DNA of 64,000 nt from Planctomycetota bacterium (lineage in GTDB: Bacteria > Planctomycetota > UBA1135). The notes below the pieces were generated by a model that ran no database searches, had not been told where the DNA came from, and saw nothing but the letters and a program-made list of their open reading frames with translations. Position 1 is the first letter of the stretch. Each line of letters starts with the position of its first letter. Location of the stretch: the NCBI GenBank assembly GCA_002705055.1, contig PAHY01000064.1, forward strand, positions 61,205 to 125,204, written 5' to 3'. The translations under genes were made by a program, and so were the position numbers. Below are positions 8,628 to 17,596 of the stretch, piece after piece.

Positions 8628-9692
8628 ATGACGTCCCCGGCTCTGCCCCTGGCTGTCCTGTTCGGCGGTCCCTCCGAAGAGCACGAGATTTCGCTGCGAT
8701 CGGCTCGCACCGTGGTTGAGCACCTCAATCCGGCGCGCTACGAGGTTCATCTGGTCGGGATCACGCGCGAGGGCGGCTGGCTGGGCCCCGAGGCCAGTCG
8801 GCGGCTGCTCTACGGCGAGGATCCAGGCGAAGCCGGCGGTCCGCCCGCGCTTCCTGCGGGCACCGCCTGCGTCTTCCCGGTGCTGCATGGCCCCTTCGGC
8901 GAGGACGGGCGGGTCCAGGGCTGGCTCGAGCTGCTGGGCGTGCCCTGCGTGGGCAGCGGCTCGGTGGGCTCGCAGCTGGCGATCGACAAGGTGCTCACCA
9001 AGCTGGTGCTGCGCGGCAACGGCCTGCCGATCATCCCCTGGAGCGAGGTCGACCGTCGCCGCTGGAGCGAGGATCGCTCGGCCGCGCTCACCGAGGCCGC
9101 GCGCCACGGCTTCCCGTGCTTCGTCAAACCCAACCGTCTGGGTTCGAGCGTAGGCATCAGCCGCGTCGAGCACGCCGACGAGCTGGCAGCCGCCATCGAA
9201 GCGGCGCTCGAGCACGACGCGCTGGTCGTGATCGAACCGGAGATCCCGGGGCGCGAAATCGAGGTCGCGGTGCTCGAAGGCGAGACGCTGCAGGTCAGCG
9301 AGCCGGGCGAGATCGCGCTGGACGGCTGGTATGACTACGCGGCCAAGTACGAGACCGACGCCGCCGAACTGAAGGTGCCCGCCGACGAGCTGCACCCGGC
9401 CACGGTGGCGCGGTTGAAGTCGCTCTCGGCCGAGGCCTTCCGCCTGCTGCGCATGAGCGGCATGGCGCGCGTCGATTTCCGCATCCTCGACAAGCAGGTC
9501 GGCTACGAGTCGGCCGGCCGGATCTACATCAACGAGGTCAACTCGATTCCGGGCTTCACCTCGATTTCGATGTACCCGAAGCTGTTCGATCTCGCCGGGA
9601 TCGGCCTGCCGCATCTGCTCGACGAGCTGGTGCAGGCGGCGCTGCGCCAGGCAGCCGCGCCGCAGCCGCGCGCCGCTAAAGCGCAAGTTTGA
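8628..9692 (+). CDS. ddl: D-alanine--D-alanine ligase
   Basis: 354 aa. The start at 8628 gives the normal family N-terminus (PLAVLFGGPSEEHEISL); the track start at 8592 (GTG) overlaps the divergent peptidase start region. ATP-grasp features seen: HGPFGEDGRVQGWLELLGVP, FVKPNRLGSSVGISRV, the omega-loop YDYAAKYETD, and YINEVNSIPGFT. The omega-loop Tyr favours D-Ala over D-lactate. It makes the D-Ala-D-Ala dipeptide for peptidoglycan in the cytoplasm. With murD further on, it shows a peptidoglycan wall. Its last 17 bases overlap the convergent amidinotransferase-fold gene. Confidence 0.95.
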   Translation: MTSPALPLAVLFGGPSEEHEISLRSARTVVEHLNPARYEVHLVGITREGGWLGPEASRRLLYGEDPGEAGGPPALPAGTACVFPVLHGPFGEDGRVQGWLELLGVPCVGSGSVGSQLAIDKVLTKLVLRGNGLPIIPWSEVDRRRWSEDRSAALTEAARHGFPCFVKPNRLGSSVGISRVEHADELAAAIEAALEHDALVVIEPEIPGREIEVAVLEGETLQVSEPGEIALDGWYDYAAKYETDAAELKVPADELHPATVARLKSLSAEAFRLLRMSGMARVDFRILDKQVGYESAGRIYINEVNSIPGFTSISMYPKLFDLAGIGLPHLLDELVQAALRQAAAPQPRAAKAQV

Positions 9693-10572
9693 GGCAGAAG
9701 ACCGAGCCGCCTGCTTTGCGAAACTCGCTGGTGTCGAGCGGAATCGGGACGTAGCCGCGCGCGCGCAGCAGCTCGGCGGTCGCCTCGCAGGCGGCGTCCA
9801 GCAGCACGTGCTTGCCGTCGGGGCAATGCGCATTGCCGGCGAAGCGCATCGCCTCGTCGAGCGGCAGCGCGATCGCTGCGGGGAAGGCGGCCAGGACGCG
9901 CGCCCGCCCTGCATCGTCGAAGGCCTCAGGCACGTATAGCGCGCAGCGTTCATCCAGCGGAGCGAGCGCGGTATCGAGGTGGTAGAAGCGCGGATCGACC
10001 AGTTCGTAGAGCAGGATCTCCAGCTCGGGGTGGGCTTCGGCCATCCACGCCCAGGCGGAGGCATCGCTGCGCGGGCCCGTGCCGGCGTGCATCAGAAAGC
10101 GCCCCGGGTGCTGCACCCCGTCGCCGCAGCCTTCAAAGCGCGGCACCTGTTCGGGCATCCGCCGGATGACCGCGCCCCGCTGACGATGGAAATCCTCGTG
10201 CAGCGCTGTTTCCGGCTGCCGTGATGGGTGCCGCATCTTGGCCAGCCAGACTTCGCGGCGGCCATCCGGGCAGGCCAGCACCAGGCTGGGATTCGCGGTG
10301 AAGCACAGATCGGCCAGCCCCTGGCCCGAAGGCAGAATCGAGGTGCGTACGCCGATCTCCTCGTAAGCGCAGCGCAGTTCCTGCCACTGCTCCAGCGCCC
10401 GCGCCGCGTCGACCTGCTGCAGAGCCCCGTCGGCCGTCTGCATATGCGCGTTCTGCGCCTCGAGGACGGCGAAGTCACCGGGGTGGCCGAGCAGCACTTC
10501 GCGGCTCGGCGTCACGGCCGCAAACTCGGTCGCGGAACGCGCCCAGGACGCAGAGGGGGGGACGAGCGCCAT
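9676..10572 (-). CDS. amidinotransferase / DDAH-fold guanidine-modifying enzyme
   Basis: 298 aa. Early motif LADLCFTANPSLV contains the substrate-binding Asp/Phe-Thr-Ala-Asn block of the pentein (guanidine-modifying) superfamily. The catalytic His is in DPRFYHLDTALAPLD and the catalytic Cys is near the C-terminus (KAGGSVFCLKLAL). The size matches DDAH or citrulline/ornithine-type hydrolases rather than the larger arginine deiminases. Substrate (dimethylarginine, arginine or N-succinylarginine-like) cannot be decided from sequence. The 3' end overlaps ddl on the other strand by 17 nt. Confidence 0.8.
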   Translation of the reverse strand: MALVPPSASWARSATEFAAVTPSREVLLGHPGDFAVLEAQNAHMQTADGALQQVDAARALEQWQELRCAYEEIGVRTSILPSGQGLADLCFTANPSLVLACPDGRREVWLAKMRHPSRQPETALHEDFHRQRGAVIRRMPEQVPRFEGCGDGVQHPGRFLMHAGTGPRSDASAWAWMAEAHPELEILLYELVDPRFYHLDTALAPLDERCALYVPEAFDDAGRARVLAAFPAAIALPLDEAMRFAGNAHCPDGKHVLLDAACEATAELLRARGYVPIPLDTSEFRKAGGSVFCLKLAL

Positions 10573-10585
10573 GCAGCCGCTCAGG

Positions 10586-11584
10586 CTAGCGCACGAGCGG
10601 CGCCAGGACCTGAGCCGGGATCACCTGACGGATGCCCGCCAGCTGCTCCTGCATCAGCGTCTCGCGCAGCGAGCGTTCGACCCGCGCCCGCGCGCGCTGC
10701 AGCTCGGGGACTCCATCGATGCGGAAGCCCTCGATGCGCACCAGGTAGGCCCACTTCTGGCCCAGGATCGGGCCGCGCAGGATCTCGTTCTCAATGGCCT
10801 TGAAGCCGAGGTCGGCGAACAGGGCGCGCAGCATCGGCTCTTCGAAGCGGTCGGTCATGGTGCGCTTCAGGATGCCGACCGCGCCGTCGCGTTCCTGGGT
10901 GAGCGGATCCTTGCTGTACTTCTCGACCGCGTCCTTCCAGCTGATCTCCTCGGCCTGCAGCCTGGTCGCGGCTTCGTCGAGGCGATCGTAGACCGCGCGC
11001 GTTTCTTCCTGGGTCAGCGCCCGCGCCGCCTTGGTGTCGACCAGCGGCACGCGAATCCACGAGACCTGCAGCTCGCCGAAGAACTCGGGGACCGAGCGCA
11101 GCATGTGCTGGCGCAGCTCGGAGGTCGTGAACTCGGCGCTCTGCTGAGTCAGCAGGCGGGCGCGGACCTCGATCTCGATCGGCTGCGCGCGCAGCAGCGC
11201 CTCCGGGCTGAGCCGACTCTTGCGATCCGCGCCGTAAGCGCGGGCCTCGGCCAGCAGCTCTTCGGGGGTCGCCTTGCGCACGCCCAGCTCTTCGACCCGC
11301 AGCAGATCCGCGTAGGCGCGGACCGAGGCGAGGAAGCGCGGCGAGGCCAGATAGGCCGCGCGGTAGTCCGCGTCGCCCTGGAGCAGCTTCATCAGCTGGC
11401 CCTGCTCGTCGTCGAGCCGCTTGAGGACCTCGGAGGCCGGGATCTGGCGCTCGCCGTAGATGAGCACCGGGGCTTCCAGCGGCTGCGCGGGCTCCTGGAA
11501 GCCCGGGTGGGGGGCCGCCGAGAGGTCAAGCGTGAGGCCGAGGATGGTCGAAAGGAAAAGCGGAAGCATGGGCGGAAGCGCCAT
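10586..11584 (-). CDS. exported SurA/PpiC-like peptidyl-prolyl isomerase family protein
   Basis: About 332 aa from the ATG at 11584 (track start is six codons earlier). MALPPMLPLFLSTILGLTLDLSAA looks like a signal peptide. The middle is helical with a conserved-looking EVLKRL segment. The C-terminal region has a parvulin-like block (WKDAVEKYSKDPLTQERDGAVGIL) followed by a strand-rich segment (YLVRIEGFR). This resembles SurA/PrsA-type chaperones acting on proteins outside the cytoplasm. PPIase activity is uncertain. It is divergent from the galactokinase by 16 nt. Confidence 0.6.
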   Translation of the reverse strand: MALPPMLPLFLSTILGLTLDLSAAPHPGFQEPAQPLEAPVLIYGERQIPASEVLKRLDDEQGQLMKLLQGDADYRAAYLASPRFLASVRAYADLLRVEELGVRKATPEELLAEARAYGADRKSRLSPEALLRAQPIEIEVRARLLTQQSAEFTTSELRQHMLRSVPEFFGELQVSWIRVPLVDTKAARALTQEETRAVYDRLDEAATRLQAEEISWKDAVEKYSKDPLTQERDGAVGILKRTMTDRFEEPMLRALFADLGFKAIENEILRGPILGQKWAYLVRIEGFRIDGVPELQRARARVERSLRETLMQEQLAGIRQVIPAQVLAPLVR

Positions 11585-11600
11585 CGTACCCTCTGCCCAC

Positions 11601-12779
11601 ATGGGCAGTCATTTGAGTCTGCTCGACGCGACTCGCGCTTTGCGGGAAACGTCGTTCCCGGACAGCGCGCGTGCGTTTTTTGCGCCTGGCCGTGCGAATC
11701 TGCTCGGTGCGCACCTGGATTACAACGGCGGGGTCGTGATGCCCGTCGCCTTGTCCAAGGGGACCTGTGCAATCCTCGTGCCGCGGTCGGATGGGCGGCT
11801 GCGCTTCGTCTCGGCGAACTTCCCGGGCGAGCCGATTGAGCTGGCGCTCGACGCGCTGCGCCCCCAGCGCGAAGAGGTCTGGTCCTCCTACCTCGAGGGC
11901 GCGATCTACCTGGCCCAGCAGGAGTGGGGCGAGGTTCCCGGCCTCGACATCTACGTCGACGCCGATCTGCCGATGGCGCGCGGTCTGTCCTCCTCCGCCA
12001 GCGTGCAATGCGTCGCGCTGTTCGGCCTGGCGCGTCTCCTGGGGCGCGAGGTCCCGGTGCAGGAGCTGATTCAGCTCGCCCATCGCTCGGAGACCGAATA
12101 CGTCGGCGTGCAGTGCGGTGTGCTGGATCCGATGGCCGTGTTCCTGGGTCAGCCCGATCGGCTGATGCACTACGACTGCTTCACCGGCGAGGTCGAGCAC
12201 CTGCCTTTGCCGGCCGATCAGGTCGCGATCGCGGTGATGGACAGCGGCGTCAAGCGCGAGCTCGCGGGCTCCGCCTTCAACGAGCGCGTGCAGGAATGCG
12301 CGAGTTCCTTCGCGGTCCTGAAGCAGCAGATCCCGGAGCTGGGCTGCCTCGCGCACCTCCGTCGCGAGGACTTCGAAGCGCATCGCGGGCTCTTGAGCGC
12401 GGTCCAGCAGCGCCGCTGCGAGCACGTGGTCAGCGAGGTGGCGCGGACCGAGCAGGCTTCCGCCGGGCTGCGCGCCGGGCGACTGGATGTCTTCGGTGCG
12501 GCGATGACCGCCGCGCACGCCTCGCTGCGCCGAGATTACGAAGTCTCGACGCCCGAGCTGGATGCCTTGGTCGAAGCCGCGCTTGCCGTGGACGGCTGCT
12601 ACGGCTCGCGCCTGACCGGCGCCGGCTTCGGGGGCTGTACGGTGGCGGTGCTGCACCCCGACGCGATCGCCGGCTTCTCGGAGGAGGTCCCGCGGCGCTA
12701 TCGCGAAGCTACTGGGCGGGACACCGAGGTCATGATCTTCCGTCCGGCAGGTGGTCCGGCGGAATGGTCGCTGGACTAG
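11601..12779 (+). CDS. galK: galactokinase-like GHMP kinase
   Basis: 392 aa from the ATG at 11601; the track extends upstream in frame over the divergent gene. GHMP motifs are present: GRANLLGAHLDYNGG (motif 1), ARGLSSSASVQ (phosphate loop) and RLTGAGFGGCTVAV (motif 3). The catalytic Asp is in QCGVLDPMAVFLG. In motif 1 the Glu of the usual GEHTDYN, which contacts galactose, is Ala here (GAHLDYN); His and Asp are kept. The overall length and motif order fit galactokinase, but the changed sugar pocket leaves room for another sugar. No gal or Leloir gene accompanies it. Confidence 0.8.
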   Translation: MGSHLSLLDATRALRETSFPDSARAFFAPGRANLLGAHLDYNGGVVMPVALSKGTCAILVPRSDGRLRFVSANFPGEPIELALDALRPQREEVWSSYLEGAIYLAQQEWGEVPGLDIYVDADLPMARGLSSSASVQCVALFGLARLLGREVPVQELIQLAHRSETEYVGVQCGVLDPMAVFLGQPDRLMHYDCFTGEVEHLPLPADQVAIAVMDSGVKRELAGSAFNERVQECASSFAVLKQQIPELGCLAHLRREDFEAHRGLLSAVQQRRCEHVVSEVARTEQASAGLRAGRLDVFGAAMTAAHASLRRDYEVSTPELDALVEAALAVDGCYGSRLTGAGFGGCTVAVLHPDAIAGFSEEVPRRYREATGRDTEVMIFRPAGGPAEWSLD

Positions 12780-12803
12780 GCTCCAAGGTTTGAGCGCCGC
12801 AGG

Positions 12804-14060
12804 CTAGTCCGGCTTGCGCACCGGCAGCAGCAGCTCCAGGCCGACGACGCCGGTGTGAATCCAGACCGGACCGATGACCTCCAGGCCATTCTGCGCCGCG
12901 ACCTCGCGCAGCCGCTGCAGACCTTCCTCGGTCGGCGCCTGCAGCCGCGGGCTGCTCCAGAGCAGGCAGAGCTGAGCCTCGATGGACTCGACCCCCGGCC
13001 CTTCGGCTTTCGCGTCCAGCTGCTCGGCCCAGCGCGTCTCGGTGGGGGCGCGAAACTCCCAGTTTCCCTCGGTTGGGTCCTCGGGCGCGGCCTCCAGCAC
13101 GCGGTAGCGCATCGTGTGTTCGATCAGCGCGAAGCGATCCTCGGGAACGCGCTGACTGCTGCCATCCGGCGCCCGCCGCACCTGGAAACGGGCGAGCGGT
13201 GCTTCCTCCGGGCGGAAGGCGGTGTCGAGATAGAGCGCGTGATCCTCAAGCCGGTCGAGGGTCTCGTGCAGGATCCAGTCCTCGCGATGCCACGACCAGG
13301 AGCGCGGATAGCGCAGTCCTAGAGGTGCATCGGGGGTGGCAGCGCCTGCGCTGAGGCTCCAGTCCGTGACCTCGAGCAGCAGCTCGCGGGTGCCCTCCGC
13401 GTCGACCCGCTCGACCCGGGTCGGCAGGCCGTCCTCGCCCATCGAGATCTGCAGCCCGCCCTGCCCGAAGTCCTCCGGGAGCGCGATCGGCTGCTCGGCC
13501 TCCCAGGCCTCGGACCAGTCGCGGGCCCGCTGCTGCGCGGCAGCCCCTTCGAGGTGGGCGGGGAAGCCGAGGATCAGCCAGCGCAGGGCGGCATCCTCGC
13601 CCAGCTCGCCTGCGCGGGCCGAGGCGGGCTTGGGCTGCTGATCCTCGGGCGTCTTGACCCAGCAGTCGCCGGGGCCTGCGAGCAGAAACCAGTTCTTGCG
13701 CTGCCCGGCAGACAGCTGATACCGCTGCACGCTCGGGCCGGCGAGCGCGACTTCGAAGGCGAAGCTGCGGTCCTCCAGGGCGGGGTCGCGGAAGGCAAAG
13801 CGAGCCTCGCCGCTGAGCTGAAAGTGAGTCGCAGGATCATCTGCCCGGTGGCTGCCGAAGCGGGCCGCGAAGCCGCTGCCGCGCGCGCTGCGGGCGGCCT
13901 CCAGCAGGGCCGGGTCGCGCTGCGGCGAGGGAGGCGAGGGAGGCGAGGGAGCGGATTCAGTCGTCGAATCGGTCGAAGGTGCGGGGGGCGCAACTTCGCC
14001 CTCTCCGCAGGCAGCGAGCCCTGCGCCGAGCATGCACACAGCCCAGAGCGCGCGCATCAT
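12804..14060 (-). CDS. predicted lipoprotein of unknown function
   Basis: 418 aa. The ORF track begins much further upstream inside the aminotransferase; I start at the ATG at 14060, which overlaps the aminotransferase stop by 4 nt. MMRALWAVCMLGAGLAACGEG is a lipoprotein signal with a plausible lipobox Cys near residue 18, followed by a Pro/Ser-rich linker (PSPPSPPSPQ). The remainder is beta-rich, with no motif I recognise. It is probably anchored outside the cytoplasmic membrane. Confidence 0.7.
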   Translation of the reverse strand: MMRALWAVCMLGAGLAACGEGEVAPPAPSTDSTTESAPSPPSPPSPQRDPALLEAARSARGSGFAARFGSHRADDPATHFQLSGEARFAFRDPALEDRSFAFEVALAGPSVQRYQLSAGQRKNWFLLAGPGDCWVKTPEDQQPKPASARAGELGEDAALRWLILGFPAHLEGAAAQQRARDWSEAWEAEQPIALPEDFGQGGLQISMGEDGLPTRVERVDAEGTRELLLEVTDWSLSAGAATPDAPLGLRYPRSWSWHREDWILHETLDRLEDHALYLDTAFRPEEAPLARFQVRRAPDGSSQRVPEDRFALIEHTMRYRVLEAAPEDPTEGNWEFRAPTETRWAEQLDAKAEGPGVESIEAQLCLLWSSPRLQAPTEEGLQRLREVAAQNGLEVIGPVWIHTGVVGLELLLPVRKPD

Positions 14061-15244
14061 CCGCTTTCCGCCCAGGCGCGCAGCCGCTGCCCCGCTGCCT
14101 CGAGCGTCTCCAGCCTCTTGGCATAGCAGAAGCGCGTCAGGTGAGCTCCATCGGCCGCGTCCTGGTAGAAGGACGAGCCGGGAACCGTGGCGACTCCGGC
14201 GTCGCGCACCAGCCGCATCGCGAACTCGACGTCGTTCTCGCCCGGGCGCTGCAGGCTGCTGCAGTCGGCCATCACGTAGTAGGCGCCCTCGGGAATCTCG
14301 CAGCCGAAGCCCGCGGCGCGCAGATCGCGCACCATCAGATCGCGCCGCTGCCGGTAGTCGGCGCGCATCTGCTCGTAGTAGGCGTCCTCCCAGAGCAGCG
14401 CCTCGGCGACGGCTTCCTGAAGCGGCGCCGCGGCACCCACGGTGAGGAAGTCGTGGACCTTGCGCACGCCGCTGGTCAGCGCCGGCGGGCTGATGACCCA
14501 GCCGATCCGCCAGCCGGTGATCGAGTAGGTCTTCGACGCGCCGGAGACGACCACGGTGCGCTCGGCCATGTCGGGGCGCAGCAGCGGGCACTGGTGCGGA
14601 CCGGTGTAAAGGATCTCCTCGTAGATCTCGTCGGTGAACAGCAGCAGGTCATGCTCGAGCACGAAGGCGCAGAGCGCGTCCATTTCCTGCTCGTCGAACA
14701 CGCGGCCGGTCGGATTGTGCGGCGTGTTGAGCACGACCGCGCGGGTGGCCGGCGTGAGCGCGCGGCGCAGCGCCTCGACGTCGAGGCGGAAACCGTCGCC
14801 GAGCGGCACGAAGACCGGGACCGCGCCGGACAGAATGCCGTCGGGGCCATAGTTCTCGTAGAAGGGCTCGGGGATGAGCACCTCGTCGCCCGGGTCGAGG
14901 ATGCCCATCATCGCGGCGATCATCCCTTCGGTGCCGCCGCACACCACCGTCACCTGCTCATCAGGGTCGATCTGGACGCCGCGTCGCTCTTGCATGAAGC
15001 GGCCGATCGCCGCGCGCAGCTTGGCGGCGCCCCAGGTGACGGCGTACTGATTGAAGTCAGCGCGGATCGCGCGTACCGCCGCTTCCTTGAGCGGCTCGGG
15101 GGCGGGGAAATCCGGGAATCCCTGCGCCAAATTGAGCGCATCGTGCGCCTGGGCGACCCGCGTCATCTCGCGGATGACGGACTCGACGAAGAGCTCGGCC
15201 TTGCGCGAGACGCGCAGGCGGCTGGTACGGCTCGGGGCGCTCAT
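14057..15244 (-). CDS. class I/II PLP-dependent aminotransferase
   Basis: 395 aa. Fold-type I features: NLAQGFPDFPAP near the N-terminus, NTPHNPTGRVF, DEIYEEI with the PLP-binding Asp/Tyr, and the Schiff-base Lys in SGASKTYSITGWRIGW. These and the length fit the aspartate/kynurenine/methionine (YbdL-like) aminotransferase group. The exact amino donor cannot be read from the sequence. It lies between a HEAT-repeat lipoprotein gene upstream and a lipoprotein gene downstream, with an ATGA overlap to the latter. Confidence 0.88.
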   Translation of the reverse strand: MSAPSRTSRLRVSRKAELFVESVIREMTRVAQAHDALNLAQGFPDFPAPEPLKEAAVRAIRADFNQYAVTWGAAKLRAAIGRFMQERRGVQIDPDEQVTVVCGGTEGMIAAMMGILDPGDEVLIPEPFYENYGPDGILSGAVPVFVPLGDGFRLDVEALRRALTPATRAVVLNTPHNPTGRVFDEQEMDALCAFVLEHDLLLFTDEIYEEILYTGPHQCPLLRPDMAERTVVVSGASKTYSITGWRIGWVISPPALTSGVRKVHDFLTVGAAAPLQEAVAEALLWEDAYYEQMRADYRQRRDLMVRDLRAAGFGCEIPEGAYYVMADCSSLQRPGENDVEFAMRLVRDAGVATVPGSSFYQDAADGAHLTRFCYAKRLETLEAAGQRLRAWAESG

Positions 15245-15274
15245 CCCGTCAGGATAGACGAGCGCGCCCTACGC

Positions 15275-16249
15275 TCAGTCGCGCAGCAGCGGCTCCCAGG
15301 CCTTCGGATCCGGGCCGAGGTCGCGGCCGAAAATCTTGGCCAGCGCGCCGCGCGCGGCACCGGCTACGCCCGGCGTCGGGTCGTCGAGCGCGGACACCAG
15401 CACGTTGCCGGAGATGCTGTCGCCGATTTCGCCCAGCGCAAAGGCGGCCGCCATGCGGACCGCGCTTTCCGAATCGCCGACCAGCAGATCGGTCAGCGCG
15501 GGAATGCCGCTTTCTGCTTTGGCATAGCCGAGGCCGGAAGCGGCCTGCGCGCGAATGCCGATCTCGGGGCGCTCCAGCAGGCTGAGCAGCACTTCGTCGA
15601 GGCCGTCCGCGCGCTGCCCGCGCACCTCATCCTTGCTGCGCGCCTGCGCGACGCGCGCCGCGGCGAAGACGCCGTTCTGGACGATCTCCAGGGAGGCATC
15701 CGGCCGTTGGATCGCGTCCTGGAGCGAGCCCCCCGGAGTCTCCGGGGCGGCGAGCATGCCGAGGCCAAACAGCGTGTTGGCCACCACGCCCACGTCCGGA
15801 TCGCCCAGGTTGTTGAGCAGGATCGGCAGCACCGAAGGATCGCCGCTGAAGCCGAGCGCGGTCGAAGCCACGCCGCGCGCGCGGTTCTCGCCGATCAGCG
15901 CCGCTTCGCGCACCAGGTCCATCTCATTGGCGACGTAGCGGGCGAAGGCCTCCTCGAGCACCTTGAGCTGCTCCAGTTCGCGCTGGGTATCGGCGTTGGC
16001 GCGGGCGAACTGCCAGGCGTTGATGTGGCGCTCGCAGTCGACGATCAGCTCGGCGATCGTCTTCTCCGAGGTCGGGGCAGCCGGGACGGCATCCGGGCCG
16101 GGGGTGCTGCTGTCCGTCCCCTTCGTTTCGCCGAAGGCCTGCTGGGGCTGCTCGGCCTCGTGCTCCAGTCCGCCGCACGCGGCGGGCAGCAGCGCGACGA
16201 GCATCAGGGCCAGAAAGGGCGGACGGTCGGAGACGGGAACGCGGCTCAT
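15275..16249 (-). CDS. HEAT-repeat lipoprotein
   Basis: 324 aa. The N-terminus PPFLALMLVALLPAACGG carries a lipobox-like Cys at about residue 25, followed by a disordered acidic/Pro-rich linker. Residues 100-310 are helical HEAT-like repeats (GDPSVLPILLNNLGDPDVGVVANTLFGLG, and similar units near 225 and 270). Such proteins are usually protein-binding scaffolds; a specific partner cannot be inferred. It starts 18 nt from the divergent dehydrogenase gene and probably heads the operon with the aminotransferase. Confidence 0.75.
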   Translation of the reverse strand: MSRVPVSDRPPFLALMLVALLPAACGGLEHEAEQPQQAFGETKGTDSSTPGPDAVPAAPTSEKTIAELIVDCERHINAWQFARANADTQRELEQLKVLEEAFARYVANEMDLVREAALIGENRARGVASTALGFSGDPSVLPILLNNLGDPDVGVVANTLFGLGMLAAPETPGGSLQDAIQRPDASLEIVQNGVFAAARVAQARSKDEVRGQRADGLDEVLLSLLERPEIGIRAQAASGLGYAKAESGIPALTDLLVGDSESAVRMAAAFALGEIGDSISGNVLVSALDDPTPGVAGAARGALAKIFGRDLGPDPKAWEPLLRD

Positions 16250-16267
16250 GACTGTCGGCAGTTTAGA

Positions 16268-17386
16268 ATGGCGAGTCCCGGTTTCGTGTCAAACTGGGTT
16301 GTCATGGCGCGCCTCCCGGCGGGCCACTTCGGCATGGAACTCCTCCAAACCATGGCCCTGGCGGGCCACGAGCAACTCATCGCGGTCCAGGATTCTGCAT
16401 CCGGTCTGCGCGCCTGGATCGCCCTGCACCACACCCGCCGCGGGCCCGCCTACGGCGGCATTCGGGTCTGGAGCTACCGCAACGAGGACGAGGCGGCTCT
16501 GGACGCCTTGCGGCTGGCGCAGGCCATGACCTTCAAGTGCGTGCTGGCCGGGATCCCCGGCGGCGGAGGTAAGACCGTGGTGCTGGCCGACCACCTGCGG
16601 GACCGGCGCGAGGCGGTGCACGCGCTGGGGCGCGCCATCGAAGGCCTCGGCGGCGTCTACCGCGCCGGCCCCGACGCCGGCTTCGACGAGCACGACCAGC
16701 GCCATCTGGCCGAATCGACGCAGTGGGTGGCTCATTTCCATGACGGCGTGCTGCGCCCGGCCGAGGAAGCCACCGCCGAGGGTGCGCTGTGGGGGATCTC
16801 CGCAGCTCTGAAGCACGTCGGGATGGACTCGCTGCATGGCGTGCGCATTTCCCTGCAGGGTCTCGGGGCCGTGGGGCTGGCGCTCGCACGGCGTCTGCTC
16901 GCGGAAGGAGCCGAGGTCTTCGGCTCGGATCTCAAGGTGGCCGCCTGCGCGCACGCGCGCGAGATCGGCGTGCAGCTGCTGGACCCGACCGAGGTGCTGC
17001 GGGCAGAGGTCGATGTCCTGGTGCCGTGCGCGCTCGGCGGTGTGCTGCACGAGCTGTCCATCCCCCGGATCGGAGCGCGGATCGTCGCGCCGGTCGCGAA
17101 CAACGCGCTCGCCAGCGCCGAGCTCGCGGGGTCGCTGCATCAGCGCGGGGTGCTCTACCTGCCGGACTTTGTGATCAACGCCGGAGCGCTGATCGAAGGA
17201 GCCGGCTACGAGTCCACCGGACGCACCGATTGGACAGAGGAGATTCAGGGCATCGGCCAGACCGTCGCCGCCCTGCTCGCCGATGCCGACGCGCGCGGCG
17301 TCACGCCGATGCAGGCAGCAGCCTCGCGGGCCAGCGCGATTCTCGAGAGCGAGGCCGCGCGGCAGCCCGAGCCGGCTCAGTCCTGA
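16268..17386 (+). CDS. Leu/Glu/Phe/Val dehydrogenase family protein
   Basis: Up to 372 aa. I give the longest start clear of the divergent gene; ATGs at 16304 and 16334 are alternatives, and 16334 (MELLQTM) lines up best with leucine dehydrogenases. Catalytic features are kept: AMTFKCVLAG, GGGGKTVVL (substrate Lys), an Asp in AGPDAGFDEHD, a Rossmann LQGLGAVGLAL and CALGGVLHE. It deaminates a branched-chain or related amino acid with NAD(P)+. The ORF track merges it with about 2.3 kb of shadow sequence. The 3' end overlaps convergent iscX by 10 nt. Confidence 0.85.
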   Translation: MASPGFVSNWVVMARLPAGHFGMELLQTMALAGHEQLIAVQDSASGLRAWIALHHTRRGPAYGGIRVWSYRNEDEAALDALRLAQAMTFKCVLAGIPGGGGKTVVLADHLRDRREAVHALGRAIEGLGGVYRAGPDAGFDEHDQRHLAESTQWVAHFHDGVLRPAEEATAEGALWGISAALKHVGMDSLHGVRISLQGLGAVGLALARRLLAEGAEVFGSDLKVAACAHAREIGVQLLDPTEVLRAEVDVLVPCALGGVLHELSIPRIGARIVAPVANNALASAELAGSLHQRGVLYLPDFVINAGALIEGAGYESTGRTDWTEEIQGIGQTVAALLADADARGVTPMQAAASRASAILESEAARQPEPAQS

Positions 17387-17592
17387 TCCTGAAACTCTTC
17401 CAGCCAGGCCATCTGCACGGCCTCAAGGATCTTCTCGTTGCACTGCTCGCGCGTGCCGGTGAAGTTCGGCAGCGCGAGGATCTTGTCGCGCAGATCGGTG
17501 AAGCGCACGGTCAGCGGATCCAGGCTGGGCTCGCGCTCGAACAGCGCGTAGGCCACGTCATCCACGTCGGTCCAGGCAAGCGGGGCATCCAT
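17377..17592 (-). CDS. iscX: IscX (Fe-S assembly accessory protein)
   Basis: 71 aa; the track's longer ORF starts inside fdx in another frame. The ATG at 17592 gives MDAPLAWTDVDDVAYALF, followed by LDPLTVRFTDL and NEKILEAVQMAWLEE, all hallmarks of IscX. IscX is a small acidic protein that binds IscS and iron and tunes cluster assembly. As in E. coli, it is the last gene of the isc operon, 4 nt after fdx. Confidence 0.93.
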   Translation of the reverse strand: MDAPLAWTDVDDVAYALFEREPSLDPLTVRFTDLRDKILALPNFTGTREQCNEKILEAVQMAWLEEFQDQD

Positions 17593-17596
17593 CGGC

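Noticed and set aside
13979-17386. 1135-aa plus-strand ORF
   Set aside because: Only the last 372 residues match a real family (Leu/Glu dehydrogenase). The rest runs antisense to the aminotransferase and HEAT-repeat genes and has shadow-type composition.
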